64,000 nt of DNA, taken from positions 34,438,501 through 34,502,500 of the forward strand of contig NC_073353.2 in the NCBI RefSeq assembly GCF_027580225.2. Direction: 5' to 3'. The notes below the pieces were generated by a model, which was given only the letters and a program-made list of their open reading frames with translations, searched no databases and was not told where the DNA came from. The translations under genes were made by a program, and so were the position numbers. Every line of letters starts with the position of its first letter. The first letter of the stretch is position 1. The DNA is from Misgurnus anguillicaudatus. Taxonomy: Eukaryota; Chordata; Actinopteri; Cypriniformes; Cobitidae. Below are positions 13,101 to 25,100 of this stretch, piece after piece.

Positions 13101-16100
13101 GTTTTTGTCAGTGGATGCTTTGTAGTGATCATCAAGTGAAATGGCAATATTGTCTTTGTGCCAGACAACAGTCATGGGTTCGGAACCTGCAATAACACAC
13201 TGAAATTTCGCTTGCTTGCCCACAAATAAAGTCATCGAATCTGGCTTCGATACAAACTCTGGTGGGAACATCTCTATAAAAGTCAAAGCAAAAACAAAAA
13301 AAATATATATATAAACATATCAATAATTGTGGCAACATAATACATTACACAGGAGACAATTATAATTCAAGAGGAGCAGCAAAGAATAAAAAGTAGTTTT
13401 CTTACCTGTCACGCTTAGCCTAGCAGAACAGCTGTCAGTTCCATGGCGGTTTGAAGCTTTGCAGGTAAATTCTCCAATTTCAGCCACTGATGGGCTCAAG
13501 AGCTCCAGAGATGAAGTGTAATGATAGCTGATAATCCTGAATTTGTCACTATCTCTAATCTCAGAACCAGATTTGAACCACTTGAATGTTACACCTGGAG
13601 CCTCGTCGATCTCACACTGAAACTTTGCAGGGCTGCCAACACTGACCTCCAGATTTTGGATTTTTTGCCTGAAAACAGGTGGCACTGAATTGTGCACACA
13701 AATGGAAAACAAATTAGTACACCCTGACTTGTTTGCGGACAAAATTACACATAAGCATGATTAACAGAAACCATTGCGACTGGCACTTTCACTTGAAATG
13801 TTCTACAGAAACATTTACTACAATGTTAATTAACTTAAACCTATCCACTTAATATTAAACTACTAATCTTCAGAAGTGTAGACATTTTTTAAAAAAGTGC
13901 CAGTTGCTGTGGTAAATTTATGGGAGGAGTGAAGAAATATTCCACGATTGATTGTAAATTGCTTTGGTGATCTTGCTGGTGATGTGGAAGAAAAAATATT
14001 GAATGAAGAGTGAAATTATGACTTGACATCCAAACATGCAAAGAGGAAAAGAATGGGGTGCTTAATGTAACATTTCATATGATCACTTCCAAGGTGGATG
14101 AAATACAACATGGAATACTCTGTAAATGAAGAAGGAGATGAACATTGGAATGACACTGAAAGATCCAGCAGGTTAAGAGGTGGTGTGAAGTGGATTCATG
14201 CTTGCGCTTCGGTGGGGTGAAACTGTCTCTTTTAAATAAATACAGGAATATATTGTATTAAAAAGTGAAAAACACTAAGAAATGGTGTATATAATGATAT
14301 GTGTTTTAGCAATGAACGCCAAGAGTTAGTCACGTGTAGCATGGGATGGAAAAATAATCCCATAAATCCAACCTCTTGGGACCACTGTGAGGTGGGAGGA
14401 TGTTGAAGATTTGCCAGCTTCGCCTACAGCCTCACAAGTATATTCTCCTTGATGATCCTTCATAACTTTGATGATTACTAGTGTGTACGTGTCATGGTCT
14501 TTGGAACACTTGAACTCTTTGCCAGATTTAATTGATTTCCCATTGAAAAGCCAATTTACTTTCTTTACGTACCTTATTGTCAATGTAAATTTTACTTCAG
14601 AATGTTCTTCTATTACCATATCTTCCAAATTACTTTCAAACATTGGGTAACCCTCTGTAACTTCTTCCTTTTCTAACTTCATAAAGGCTTCAGATATAAA
14701 TTCCTCCCTTTCCTCCTTCCTCTGAACAATGACAGCAGACTGTTCAGTTGGAGCCGGCCCCGGGACCAATTCAGTTGTTATACCTGCAGCTCCTGCATCT
14801 CTCTCATGTTTTTTTACTGTCACAGATCTGGTTTCTCTTTGCTCAACATGGATAGACTGTTGGACTTCAATTTTTGATTCACTTGTCACGTGAACCATTG
14901 ACTGCTGCATAACACTTTGCTCATTTGCTGTTACAGACTGGAAAGAGGATTTAGCCACTGTTTTCAAAGCTGCAGATTGAGATTTTGGTGATGTGAAAGG
15001 CTCTGCATTTTCTGTCAATCTTACCACCTCCACCACAGGTGAAAAAAGTTCTTTTGAAGAAGCCTGGCTAACCTGTAATCTTTGGGGCCTGTCAATTTGC
15101 ATAGTGCCTGGCTGCTCAGAGGTCAGAACCTGCTGTTCCCTATAGACAATCGAATAGAAAGCAGCTTGAAGTTCACTCTTGAAATCAGCTGTCTGAGGAT
15201 AGTCTCCTTCAAAAGCAATTGTAATTTCAAGCGGCGCACTTGCGCTTGTAACAAGATATGTGAACATAAGATACTTGGGTTCTCTCCTTTCTTTTACCTC
15301 AAGAACCTCCACAGATCCTAAGCTCTCCACCACATCTGCCAAGATCAAGGTTTGGTCAGAAGCCACAGCAGTTGCAAGTGCATCTCTTAACTGATGCTTA
15401 ATGTCTAAAGTGTGTGGTTTTGGAGCTGGAATAACAAAAGTAAGCTCTTTGGGTAGTGTTTGGATGTCTCTTGATTCTGATACTAAAAGAGCCCCCATCT
15501 TCTGCTTAGTGACAATTGCTGTGGTTGTTTCAGATTTTGTAATTTCCTGAGACAGCTCACCTTTGATTACATGCTTTTCTTCCATTAATACTGATTGCCT
15601 AACAGACTGTCCTTCTTGAATTTGGACTGCATAATCTTGCTCTGTGGCCTCAAGAACAATGCTGCTCTCAGTTGAAATAGCTTTTTCCTCAACATGAATT
15701 AGTTCAGATGGGATTTTGGGTTCAACGTTAGTTTTAGAAACACATTTCTCAATTTTTCCTATGTTTTCTGTGTGACCTTCCTCAATATCATGATTTTCTG
15801 ACACAGATGGCACATGTACAATATTCCAGCGATCTTCTTTCTGAACTATGGCACGTTGCTGTTTAATATCACTTACAAATGGGGTTTCCTTCGGTAATGG
15901 CACAGGTTCTGAGAATACTTGAAGAATACTTGGGGGTTTGGGTTCTTTTCTGATTTCAGACTGGACGCCTGTTACAGACACATCAAGTTCTTTACAATAA
16001 TCTGCTGTATGCTCCCTTTTCTCCTCTGTGCCTGCAACATGTTTACGGGCTTTTTCTTGTCTCTGTACCGCCACTTGTTGGTCTGGCCTTTCAGTTGAGA

Positions 16101-19100
16101 TTATACCTTCTTTTGACAATGTATGGTCTAAATGGACTGCCTGAAGATGCAAAGGAGCAGGAGATTCCCTACAGGGCTGTATGTTAAGTTCTGTTTCTCT
16201 TGCTGGGAACTGAGATGACTCTTCACACGTAACAGTTTGCTGTGAGTCCACTGAGACTGTATGTTTACGAATTGGGCTTTTTCGAGCAAGTGCTTTCTCT
16301 GGGCTTGGTTTCTCGCTGCTGAATCTACCTTCAGTTGGAAGAATATCCTGATCTGTAAAGACCTGTAAATGCAGAACTTGGTCCTGTTCTCTCTCGGATG
16401 GCACTGAAATCGCACTGTCTAAACCTGGAATCAAACTTGACTTATCAGCTTGAAGTGAATGTATTTCCTCTGCAACAAGGGCTGATTTTAATACACTGTC
16501 TTTAACTAGAGATGCAGTCTCCTCAACAGGCCTGTGCATAGATAACTTCTGTTCTTTTGATAAGGTTTGAGTAGTCTCATTAACTGAAAGTACAACCGGT
16601 TTTGTTGATTCCGTCTTAACAGATGATTGAAAAGAGTCAAGTGTTGACAGTTCAATAGAGTGGCCCTCTGTGATTTGTTGTTTCTCAGTTGAAACTGCAC
16701 TATAACGAATCTTAACTCCCTCTTTCACTTGGTATCCCTTTTCCTGCTGCGTATGTGGTATCATTTGCGAATGTTCTTTAACAATTGGAAGTTTTGTCTC
16801 AACTTGATGACTAGATATTGGAAACTTGGGTTCAGGGGCTGGCTTGATCTGTTCTCCTTCACGACTTGATAATGGCTCAGCTTTGACAATGGTCAGAGAG
16901 GTCACACTCTCAGTTATGGCAGACATTAGCTGTGACTGATGCTCTTTTGCAATTTCAAGCTCTGTGACCTCAGGACTTTTGATACGATCAAAGTGTTGTT
17001 CTGTGAAACCTTGGCTTTCCTGAACAGCTGAGGTCATGGCAGCCATATGGAGCTGTTTCAGAGGGGTTGCTACTACTGCCTCTGGCTGGGATGAAGCAGA
17101 AATTATGCCCTCATGCACATCATGTGACTGTAACACTGCAGCTTGATGAGTTACCTGCTCCTTGTGCACAGTTGCGGCAGAAATATCCAAGTCGTGCAGA
17201 GTGTCGACTTGCTCACTTTCTATTGTTTGCTTGTCTTCTGTACCAATGGTGTAAATTACCTTCTGACCCCCTTGTAGACTAGCACCTATCTGTCCAGGAA
17301 GGCTAACACTGTACAAGCGCGATTCAGTGGCTTGCTCAGTCATGGACACCGTATAACTTTTCTGCTCCTGAACTAACTGTTGTTGATGAAATACAGAGAC
17401 TTTTTTGTGGAATACAATCAATTCAGCACTGCAGCTGGCCTCCCCTAAGGTATTGGCAGCCTTGCATGTGTAAAGCCCACTGTCCTCCTGCTGGATGTCA
17501 TTAATGATAAGAAAGCCGGAGCCATCTGGGTTACTTACAACCGTGCAATTTTGGCTTGACTTAATTTGTTGATTACCCTTAAACCACTGAACATCAGGGA
17601 GTGGAGCTCCAGTAACTCTGTACTGAAATTTTACATCACTGCCCTCTACACATTGCACCGGCTGAATTTGTGTGGTAAATCGTGGTGGTTCTCCTGGTAT
17701 TTTAAACATTTGTTCCACCCATTTTTCTGCTGATGATAAATGACTTAATTCTACCTTTAAAATCGTCTTGCAGGTGGTTTTGCCAAATCTATTACTGGCA
17801 ATACATGAATATTCTCCCTCATACTGTTTCTTGACTTCTGTTATTATTAGAGTGTACTCATTTTTTTCTTCAACAAATTTATAAACTGAAGAAGAAGTAA
17901 TAGCCGTACCATTGTGGAACCACTGAACCTTTGGCTTTGGAAAACCAGACACTGTGACAGTAAACCTAACAGAGTCTCCTACAGTAGCTTCAGCAGGCAT
18001 AAGCTTGGATTCAAACACAGGTTTTTCCTTTTTCCTCTCTAACGAACTAGAAAAGCGTTTTTGCTCTGGCTTGAGTTCAAGTGTTTTAGATTTTTCAGGT
18101 AATTGCAGGGATGTGCTGTAGGTTTCATCTTCTTCTTCAGTCTTCAGTGTCAAACTAGAAAACTCTGTATGAAAATAATGGGATTAAACAATCATCAAAA
18201 TATTCTTTAAATCAAGGATGAAGATAGAGCTCAGACAACATTAGTCAAGAAGCGGGCATAAAATGCCCTTAAGAGGTGAAATAAAATAAAATGCAGCATA
18301 CTGGTAATTTTTTTATCACCATTTTATTTACTTTTTCATACATGTAATCACAATAAGGCGGCAGAGCAGCACATATACATTTAAAATAACATTAAGACAC
18401 AGCATTTTTATCTCTATCAAACTAGGTTAAATCAAACTACTTTAATAAAGAAAATAAAAGTCATATGATGAATTATATGCAAGTTTTAATTATTATTTTA
18501 ACTAGTTTGACTACTACTATTGTTTTCGTCATATTTTATTTACACCTATTTGAACATTTTACCAATGATCTTTAAGAAAAACAATATCAAACTATACAAA
18601 AAACTGGTACAATTAAATTCCACTCTATCCTGACTTCCTAATGCTGCAAATTTCTATTTGTATCATCATAATCCTATTGATACAGAAGGTTACCTAAAGG
18701 AAATCTCTTCTTTGACCTAATCTGAAAACTTTAATTAGTCTTTTTTATTTTTTTAATACATAATTAAGTAAAAAAATTAACCACAAAGAAAAACACAAAA
18801 AGGGAAAACATAATGCGTTCATGCAGTTTCAATTTAAACAAAAGAAAAACCATTTATGATTCAACTTGCATGTAGATCTGCTACACTGGTCATGCATTTT
18901 TAAGGAAACACTAATTAAATGATCAAATCTGTACTTAATACCTGTTTAAAGACAAAGAAAATTGTGCTAATATTTTAAGGTGGGGCCATCAAAAGACTAA
19001 TGTAATGTTGCATTCATTTAATTTAATGTATTTAATTAAATTATAACAAAGCTTTTCAATTTCCACTGTGCCACCAAAAAGGAAAAAGAAAAGAAAAACT

Positions 19101-22100
19101 GCAGCATATAGGTGTATCAGGAGTAAATTTCATTTTTTTTATAAATTAAAGTTCAATAATTTAAAAATATATACCACTAAAGATGTATTTTAATTGCAGG
19201 TTTATAAATAATATCACAATAATTTACAAATGCAACACATAAATTTGTTCTACATTATATCTATCAGAGTTAAACAAAACAACAAACTTGTCTGACACTC
19301 ATGAACCATGCTTTGAGACTTAAAATTAAAATACCTTTAACAAAGATGTGGTTTCAGTGTACCCAGCATTGTTTTGGATAACACATTTGAATTCACCAGC
19401 ATCACTATGAGTTACATTTGTTATAAGTAGATTGAAATGCCCTGATGCTTTTTCCTGGATAATATACCTAGCATTTTTTACAGGAGCACCATCCTTGTAC
19501 CACTCAGCTGTAGGGTTTGGTTTGCCACTTACTAAGCATTGAAGCATGACAGGTGTACCTACAGCAGCAGTGACATTTTGCAGTGGGATTATACATTTTG
19601 GGGCCATTTCAGTGACCTGAAATTGAAAACTACAAGTGTTTGTTGATTTGCCTTTGAATTCTATTTTGTCATCTTTTGATGGTTCAGCAAAGACATCAAA
19701 GTTAATACTAACATATTTTTCTCCTTGCTCACTTGTCTCATTATCTGTAAAAGCAATCAGTCTAACAGCTTTCTGAGACTCATCAACTTCCTGTTGAAAC
19801 TCAAATTCAAGCTCTATCTCTGATGTTTGTTCACCATCAAATGATGAATTCCCAACAACCAAGTCAAACTTCTGGGGCTGAACTTTTGCGCTACCAAGAG
19901 ACACAGCAGTTAGTTCCCTTCCCCTTGTCTTACCTGAGAATAATTGTGGGTTCATAACCATAAGTGAAGCTCTACAAACGGTTTCGCCAACAACATTAAT
20001 GGCTCTACATGTATAGATGCCACTGTCGTGAGTATTGGCTTTGAGAATTTTCAAAAAGTGATTGTCACCATCTGAGGAGAAGATATACTTTTTCTTATCC
20101 ATGTGAATCTTTATATTGCCTTTGTACCATGACACAATCGGAGAGGGGATACCCATTAAAGAGCATTCAAACATTACATTTGTGTTTTCTGGAGTTTCAA
20201 TGTCATAAATTGGGTTTATAAAACGTGGTGGCATTTCTGTAACTTCGAAGGCTATTTGTAAGTCATCACTTTCTTGAGTAATAAAATCCACAGCCCCTTC
20301 TTCAAACATGCTTGGCAGAACATCAAGGGATATGATCATACTTTTGTTGTCAGCAGCATACTCTGGTATAGTGACAATTTTTACCTGCTTTTCAAACTCT
20401 TTAACCTCATTTTCATCTAACTCAACTTCTAACAAGATTTCTTGAGGAGATGGAGACCTTGAAGGATCTTCATCCTCCTCAACATCAAACTCAATGACAT
20501 GTTGATGGGTAACAGCAGGAGGGGGTGGCATCTGCCTTGCTTCCTCGGATATAACAACAACTAAAGCAACACTTGTTGCCTCACCAACATAATTAAGAGC
20601 CTCGCAGATATATTCACCTTGGTCAGCTTTTGTGACATTCTGAATTTCCAAGGCAATATTATCACCATCTCTTTCAATGCTAGTCCGCTTATCCTCCTTT
20701 AGCTCAGTTTTGTTTCTAAACCATTTCACCTCTGGAGTGGGTAGTCCAAATACTTCAGCAAAGAACCGTAAAGAATCACCTTCATAAATTCTTCTTTTTG
20801 TAAGTGGCTTAAGGAAAGCTGGAGGGATTCCCTGAACTTTTTCCTGAAGTGTCCCTAAACCTGGTAAACCATGCCTCTCTGAAGGAATCATGCCTTCATC
20901 TATAGTAAAAACAGGAGGAGTAGTTTCAATACCCTCGTCACCAGGAGAACTGAGAAATTTAGATGGAGAAAATAAACCTTCACTGGAGCTAGATGAGGGT
21001 CTCTTAAATCCCACAGGAGACAGGGGATACTCAGGAGGTGTCATGATGCCCCCTGGCGTCTCTGAGGGGGTATGGAAACATTCAGGTGACTTCTGAATTT
21101 GAGATATTTCTGTGGATGAAGCTGGTGTGTAGAAACGTTCTATTTCTGCCATCTCCTCACTAAACGTGCTCCCTACTTCTATGGACATTTCTGATTCTGG
21201 TGACAAGGGCCTTCCCCAATCAGGTGGTAGGTTATAATAGTCATAAACAGCACTAAAAGTTACTTCTTCTTCCTCAAGTTTGGGAGCATCAACATTCGCC
21301 AGCTTGGCCAGTTTTTGCTGTTGCTGTCGATGCGGAGTCTTCTCTGACAAAGAGTAATCAGCTGAGTCAGACTGTACAACTCTGTCAGCCTCAATTTTGG
21401 GTTTTACACTAACCAGTGTTGCCATACCTGAGGCTTTTATCATATCACTCTTCACATCGGCTGGACTAGCATCATCTTGTGGCTTATCATGAGGGTTCCT
21501 TCTCGATCTTTGAGTGGAAATCGTACTCATTAATGGCTCTGTTACTTCAGATGAGAGTGCAGTTTCATCATCAATGTCACTCTCTGCAATGTGACTATCA
21601 CTTTGCCTGGCACATGCCTGCTCCTTTGTATCTCTTTGCTCAACTGTGCTTTCTGACAGTTTTTTAGGGTTAGAACTTAGTGTATCATTGTCTTTAGGGT
21701 TACTAATTTTCTCTGGGAATCTAGCCTGGGGTCTAACCAACGTAGGTGATTGCTGGACCTCAGTAACATTTGCAAGAGATACAAAATGGTGTGTGTCTAC
21801 AAAAGACATTATTTCCTCTGGCTTTTCTCGAGTAGTGTGTTGTGTGTTGTCTAGAACTACTTTTGTGTCATCTGTGGAGTTTCCTAAATAGAAGGTATTA
21901 GCTGCAGACACAGAAGGATCTGCATTAAACTCTGTCATTCTGCTTTTGCTAGGGTAAACTGAGGTTGTTTGCTCCACTTCATATTGCTCAGATTCAAGAT
22001 CAACCTCAGGAATATCTTCAACAGGAAAATATGACTCATCCCTCGACTCTGCCACTGACTCAACAGGCTCATTCCTGAAAGTTGGTATTTCAAATGCTTG

Positions 22101-25100
22101 TTTTAACTTAGATACTTTAACCTCTGCTCCAGATGACTGCAAACCACACCCTGATATTAGTGGCATATCCGATGTTGGCTTAATGGGCTTGGGTTTGGGA
22201 ACATTCTCCTGAAGATAATGAGGTTCATCATTTTTGCTAATATCCTGAAATTCATCAGATAATCTATCATAATCAAGAACCCTTTCACTTTTAAGAACAC
22301 TGCTTATATCTTTCAATGGTGTGGATGAACTTATTAATGTCTTTGTTCTCACTGCACCGCTTGCTGAAGAGGAGTCGAGGGATCTTGCTTGGTTATCCAC
22401 TTCTGACATGACAATGGATGAAAATCCAGAGTCCAGAGTTGTGGAACCAAAAGACACATCAGCAATACTTTCAACCAGTCCAAGTGTGTTAGATGCAATA
22501 CATCTATATGTTCCAGCATCTAGATATGTAAAATTATTAATGTAAAGTCTGTATATGTTGTCTTGTACCTCAAATTTATATTTTTTGGTATTTGGATCAA
22601 GGGAAATGCCATCATGAGACCATGTGGCTTCAGGCGTTGGCTCGCCAACTATTATGCACTCAAGCATAGTGGTCTGACCTTCTAAAACATTAATGTTCTC
22701 TAGTTCTCTAACAACCTGAGGAGCTTCACCAACAACGTCAAAGGAAAATGTAAACTTATGCTTCACGGTTTGAGAGGTGCCATCATCAATGGGGGATTCT
22801 GAAGTTTTCTCAATGGGCTCGCATGTGTCCTTAACCTCATCGATCATTTCTAGCACTGGAGTTGGAGCAGTTACTCTGATCTCAACGGGTGTAGAGTGAA
22901 TAGAGGATTGTGACGTTTTTGGTATATGGATGACTGCCTGAGGTACCCGCAATGTGTATTTGCTGTCCAGTTCAGGAGTCATTAGTGTCTTAAGTTCTTC
23001 ATCTATAATTTCTTCTTCAGAAAACATGGACTCATCTGTCACTTTAACTACTTGAGGAGGCTCAACTTGGGACCTTGACTGATCATCAGTTACTTTAAAA
23101 AGACAACATGTACTTGCTTTTCCATGTTTGTTTGCAATATTACAAGTAAAAACACCTTGATGGTTATAAGTTGGATAATAAATAGTCAGCGTTGATGAAG
23201 TTGCTTTGACACGGACATCAAAATCTGGGTCTTGCATTAGAGGCTGTCCATCTTTAAACCATGAAACAAATGGAGGGGGATCTCCCTGAAAATGGCAACT
23301 TAGTTCAGTCATTTCACCTCTCTTTACCACAACATCTGACAAAATTGCCACAAATTTAGGTGCTTTGGGGTTTAATACTCCAGAAGACATCGTCCCTTCT
23401 ACAGGAACAACTTTAGGATTTTCGTGACTAAAGATTGTTTTTTGGTGGTCTATTAGACCAGGTTCCTGTCTAGACAATGCAATATCTTTTGCATTACTGT
23501 GGTGCTGCTGAGTTATACCTTCATGACCCATATATGGCCTTTTAAAATCTCTGGTCACATCTGTAGTGATTTTATCTGCTTTAAATCCTTCAAGCGTTTG
23601 ATCCAACTTTACTGTTGTTGGTGAAACTGTGGACATCAATATTGTCTCTGGTGTTATAGCAGAAGACTGTGGATTCTCTGCTAAGGCCCAATTAGATTCT
23701 AATTCAACACTTTCCTCTTGTTCAATCGGAATGTCTTGTTGCCAGTTTTTTATGCGCTTTGCTAGAGCTTCCTCCTCACTGACAAAATAGTCACTTTGAG
23801 TCCTTAACTTCTCACTGTCAGCCGCAGATATGGTATCAGCTTTCCTAGGTGTTTTGGAAATATCGGTTACATAGGACTGAGAAGAAATATCACTGAAAAA
23901 CCTTTCCTTTGCTGTTTTATGCAGTGGTCTCCTATCCATCTCTTCCAATTTAACATCTTTATATGATGCACTTTCTAATCCACTTTCTGAAACACCAACC
24001 AAATGTTTAACAGCCTTTTCTTGTTCAGTCTGAACATCTTGTTGCCATTTAATTATACGTTGGGCTAATGCCTCTTGTTCACTGACATGGGGTTCGCTCA
24101 CACTTTCTAACTCATTTATTCTTTCTCTTGATAAATGCAGCACATTCTCTGATAAGCGTTCAAATGAACGTCTTTCTTTAAATGGGGATGTTGACGTCTT
24201 TGCCAATGAGGAATCTCTTTCAGATTTTAAAGTTCCGGCATCTTCCTTGTGAACAGGACTAACAGTTTTATGATAATAAGTGCCTTTGTCCTCTGACCAT
24301 TGAGGCAAAACTGCCTGTGCCTGATCAATCTGAGAATCATTTTGTCTTTTTTGAATATCCTGAGATAAGACCTGATCTTCATATTCTAAGCACTCAATCT
24401 CTTGGTTTCTCTCAAAAATGTTTTCCACAGGCATAGATCTCTGTTCTAATTCCTTTAAAGGAACTATTTTGCTTACACAATGCAGACCATCATCACCATA
24501 AAATGTTTCTTTCTTTGACTTTACTGCTTTAGCTCTTGGAGACTCTTTCTCTTCTGGTATCTCATGTGATGGGTAGATCTCCTGTCTATTGCTCACTTGT
24601 TTGGAAGCTTCTCCTGCCTCTAACCATTCCAGCACAAAAGGATCCTTTGCCCTAACCTGGGCTTTATCGTCCCTCTGTAGATCCTGCTTCTCTTTTTGAA
24701 TGCGCTGAGCTAAGAACTGATCTTCACCTTCTAAGCACTCACTCTCCAAGTTTCTTCCAGATATGTTCTCAAAAGTCACAGGCCTCTCTTCTAAATTCTT
24801 TACAAGAACATTTTTACCTTTATATTGTAAACCATCACCAATATTTTTTTCTGTTCTTGACTTCACTGTCTGTGCTTTTAAAGACTCTTTGTATTCTGAC
24901 ACCTCGTGTGAAGGCCTGATTGGTTTTGTATTGCTCACTTTGAAAGCTTCTTCTGCTACTAACGATTCCAGAACAAAAGGTTCCTTTGTTGTGACTTGGG
25001 GCTTTTTATCCCACTGCACATCCTGTTTCCTTATTTGAGTGTGCTGAGCAAAGAGCCGATCTTCAACTTCTAAGGCCTCACTCTCACTGTGTTTTTCAAG

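Noticed and set aside
14468..15321. Several plus-strand frames opposite the E44 exon (and similar ones opposite most Ig exons)
   Set aside because: They are antisense shadows of conserved titin exons, lack own splice or promoter signals and show no recognisable protein.
19322..19334. Possible splice donor TTAAAG|GTATTT at the end of the novex-3 exon
   Set aside because: It would leave phase 0, whereas E44 needs phase 1, and the frame ends two codons later in TAA. A terminal exon is the better reading.
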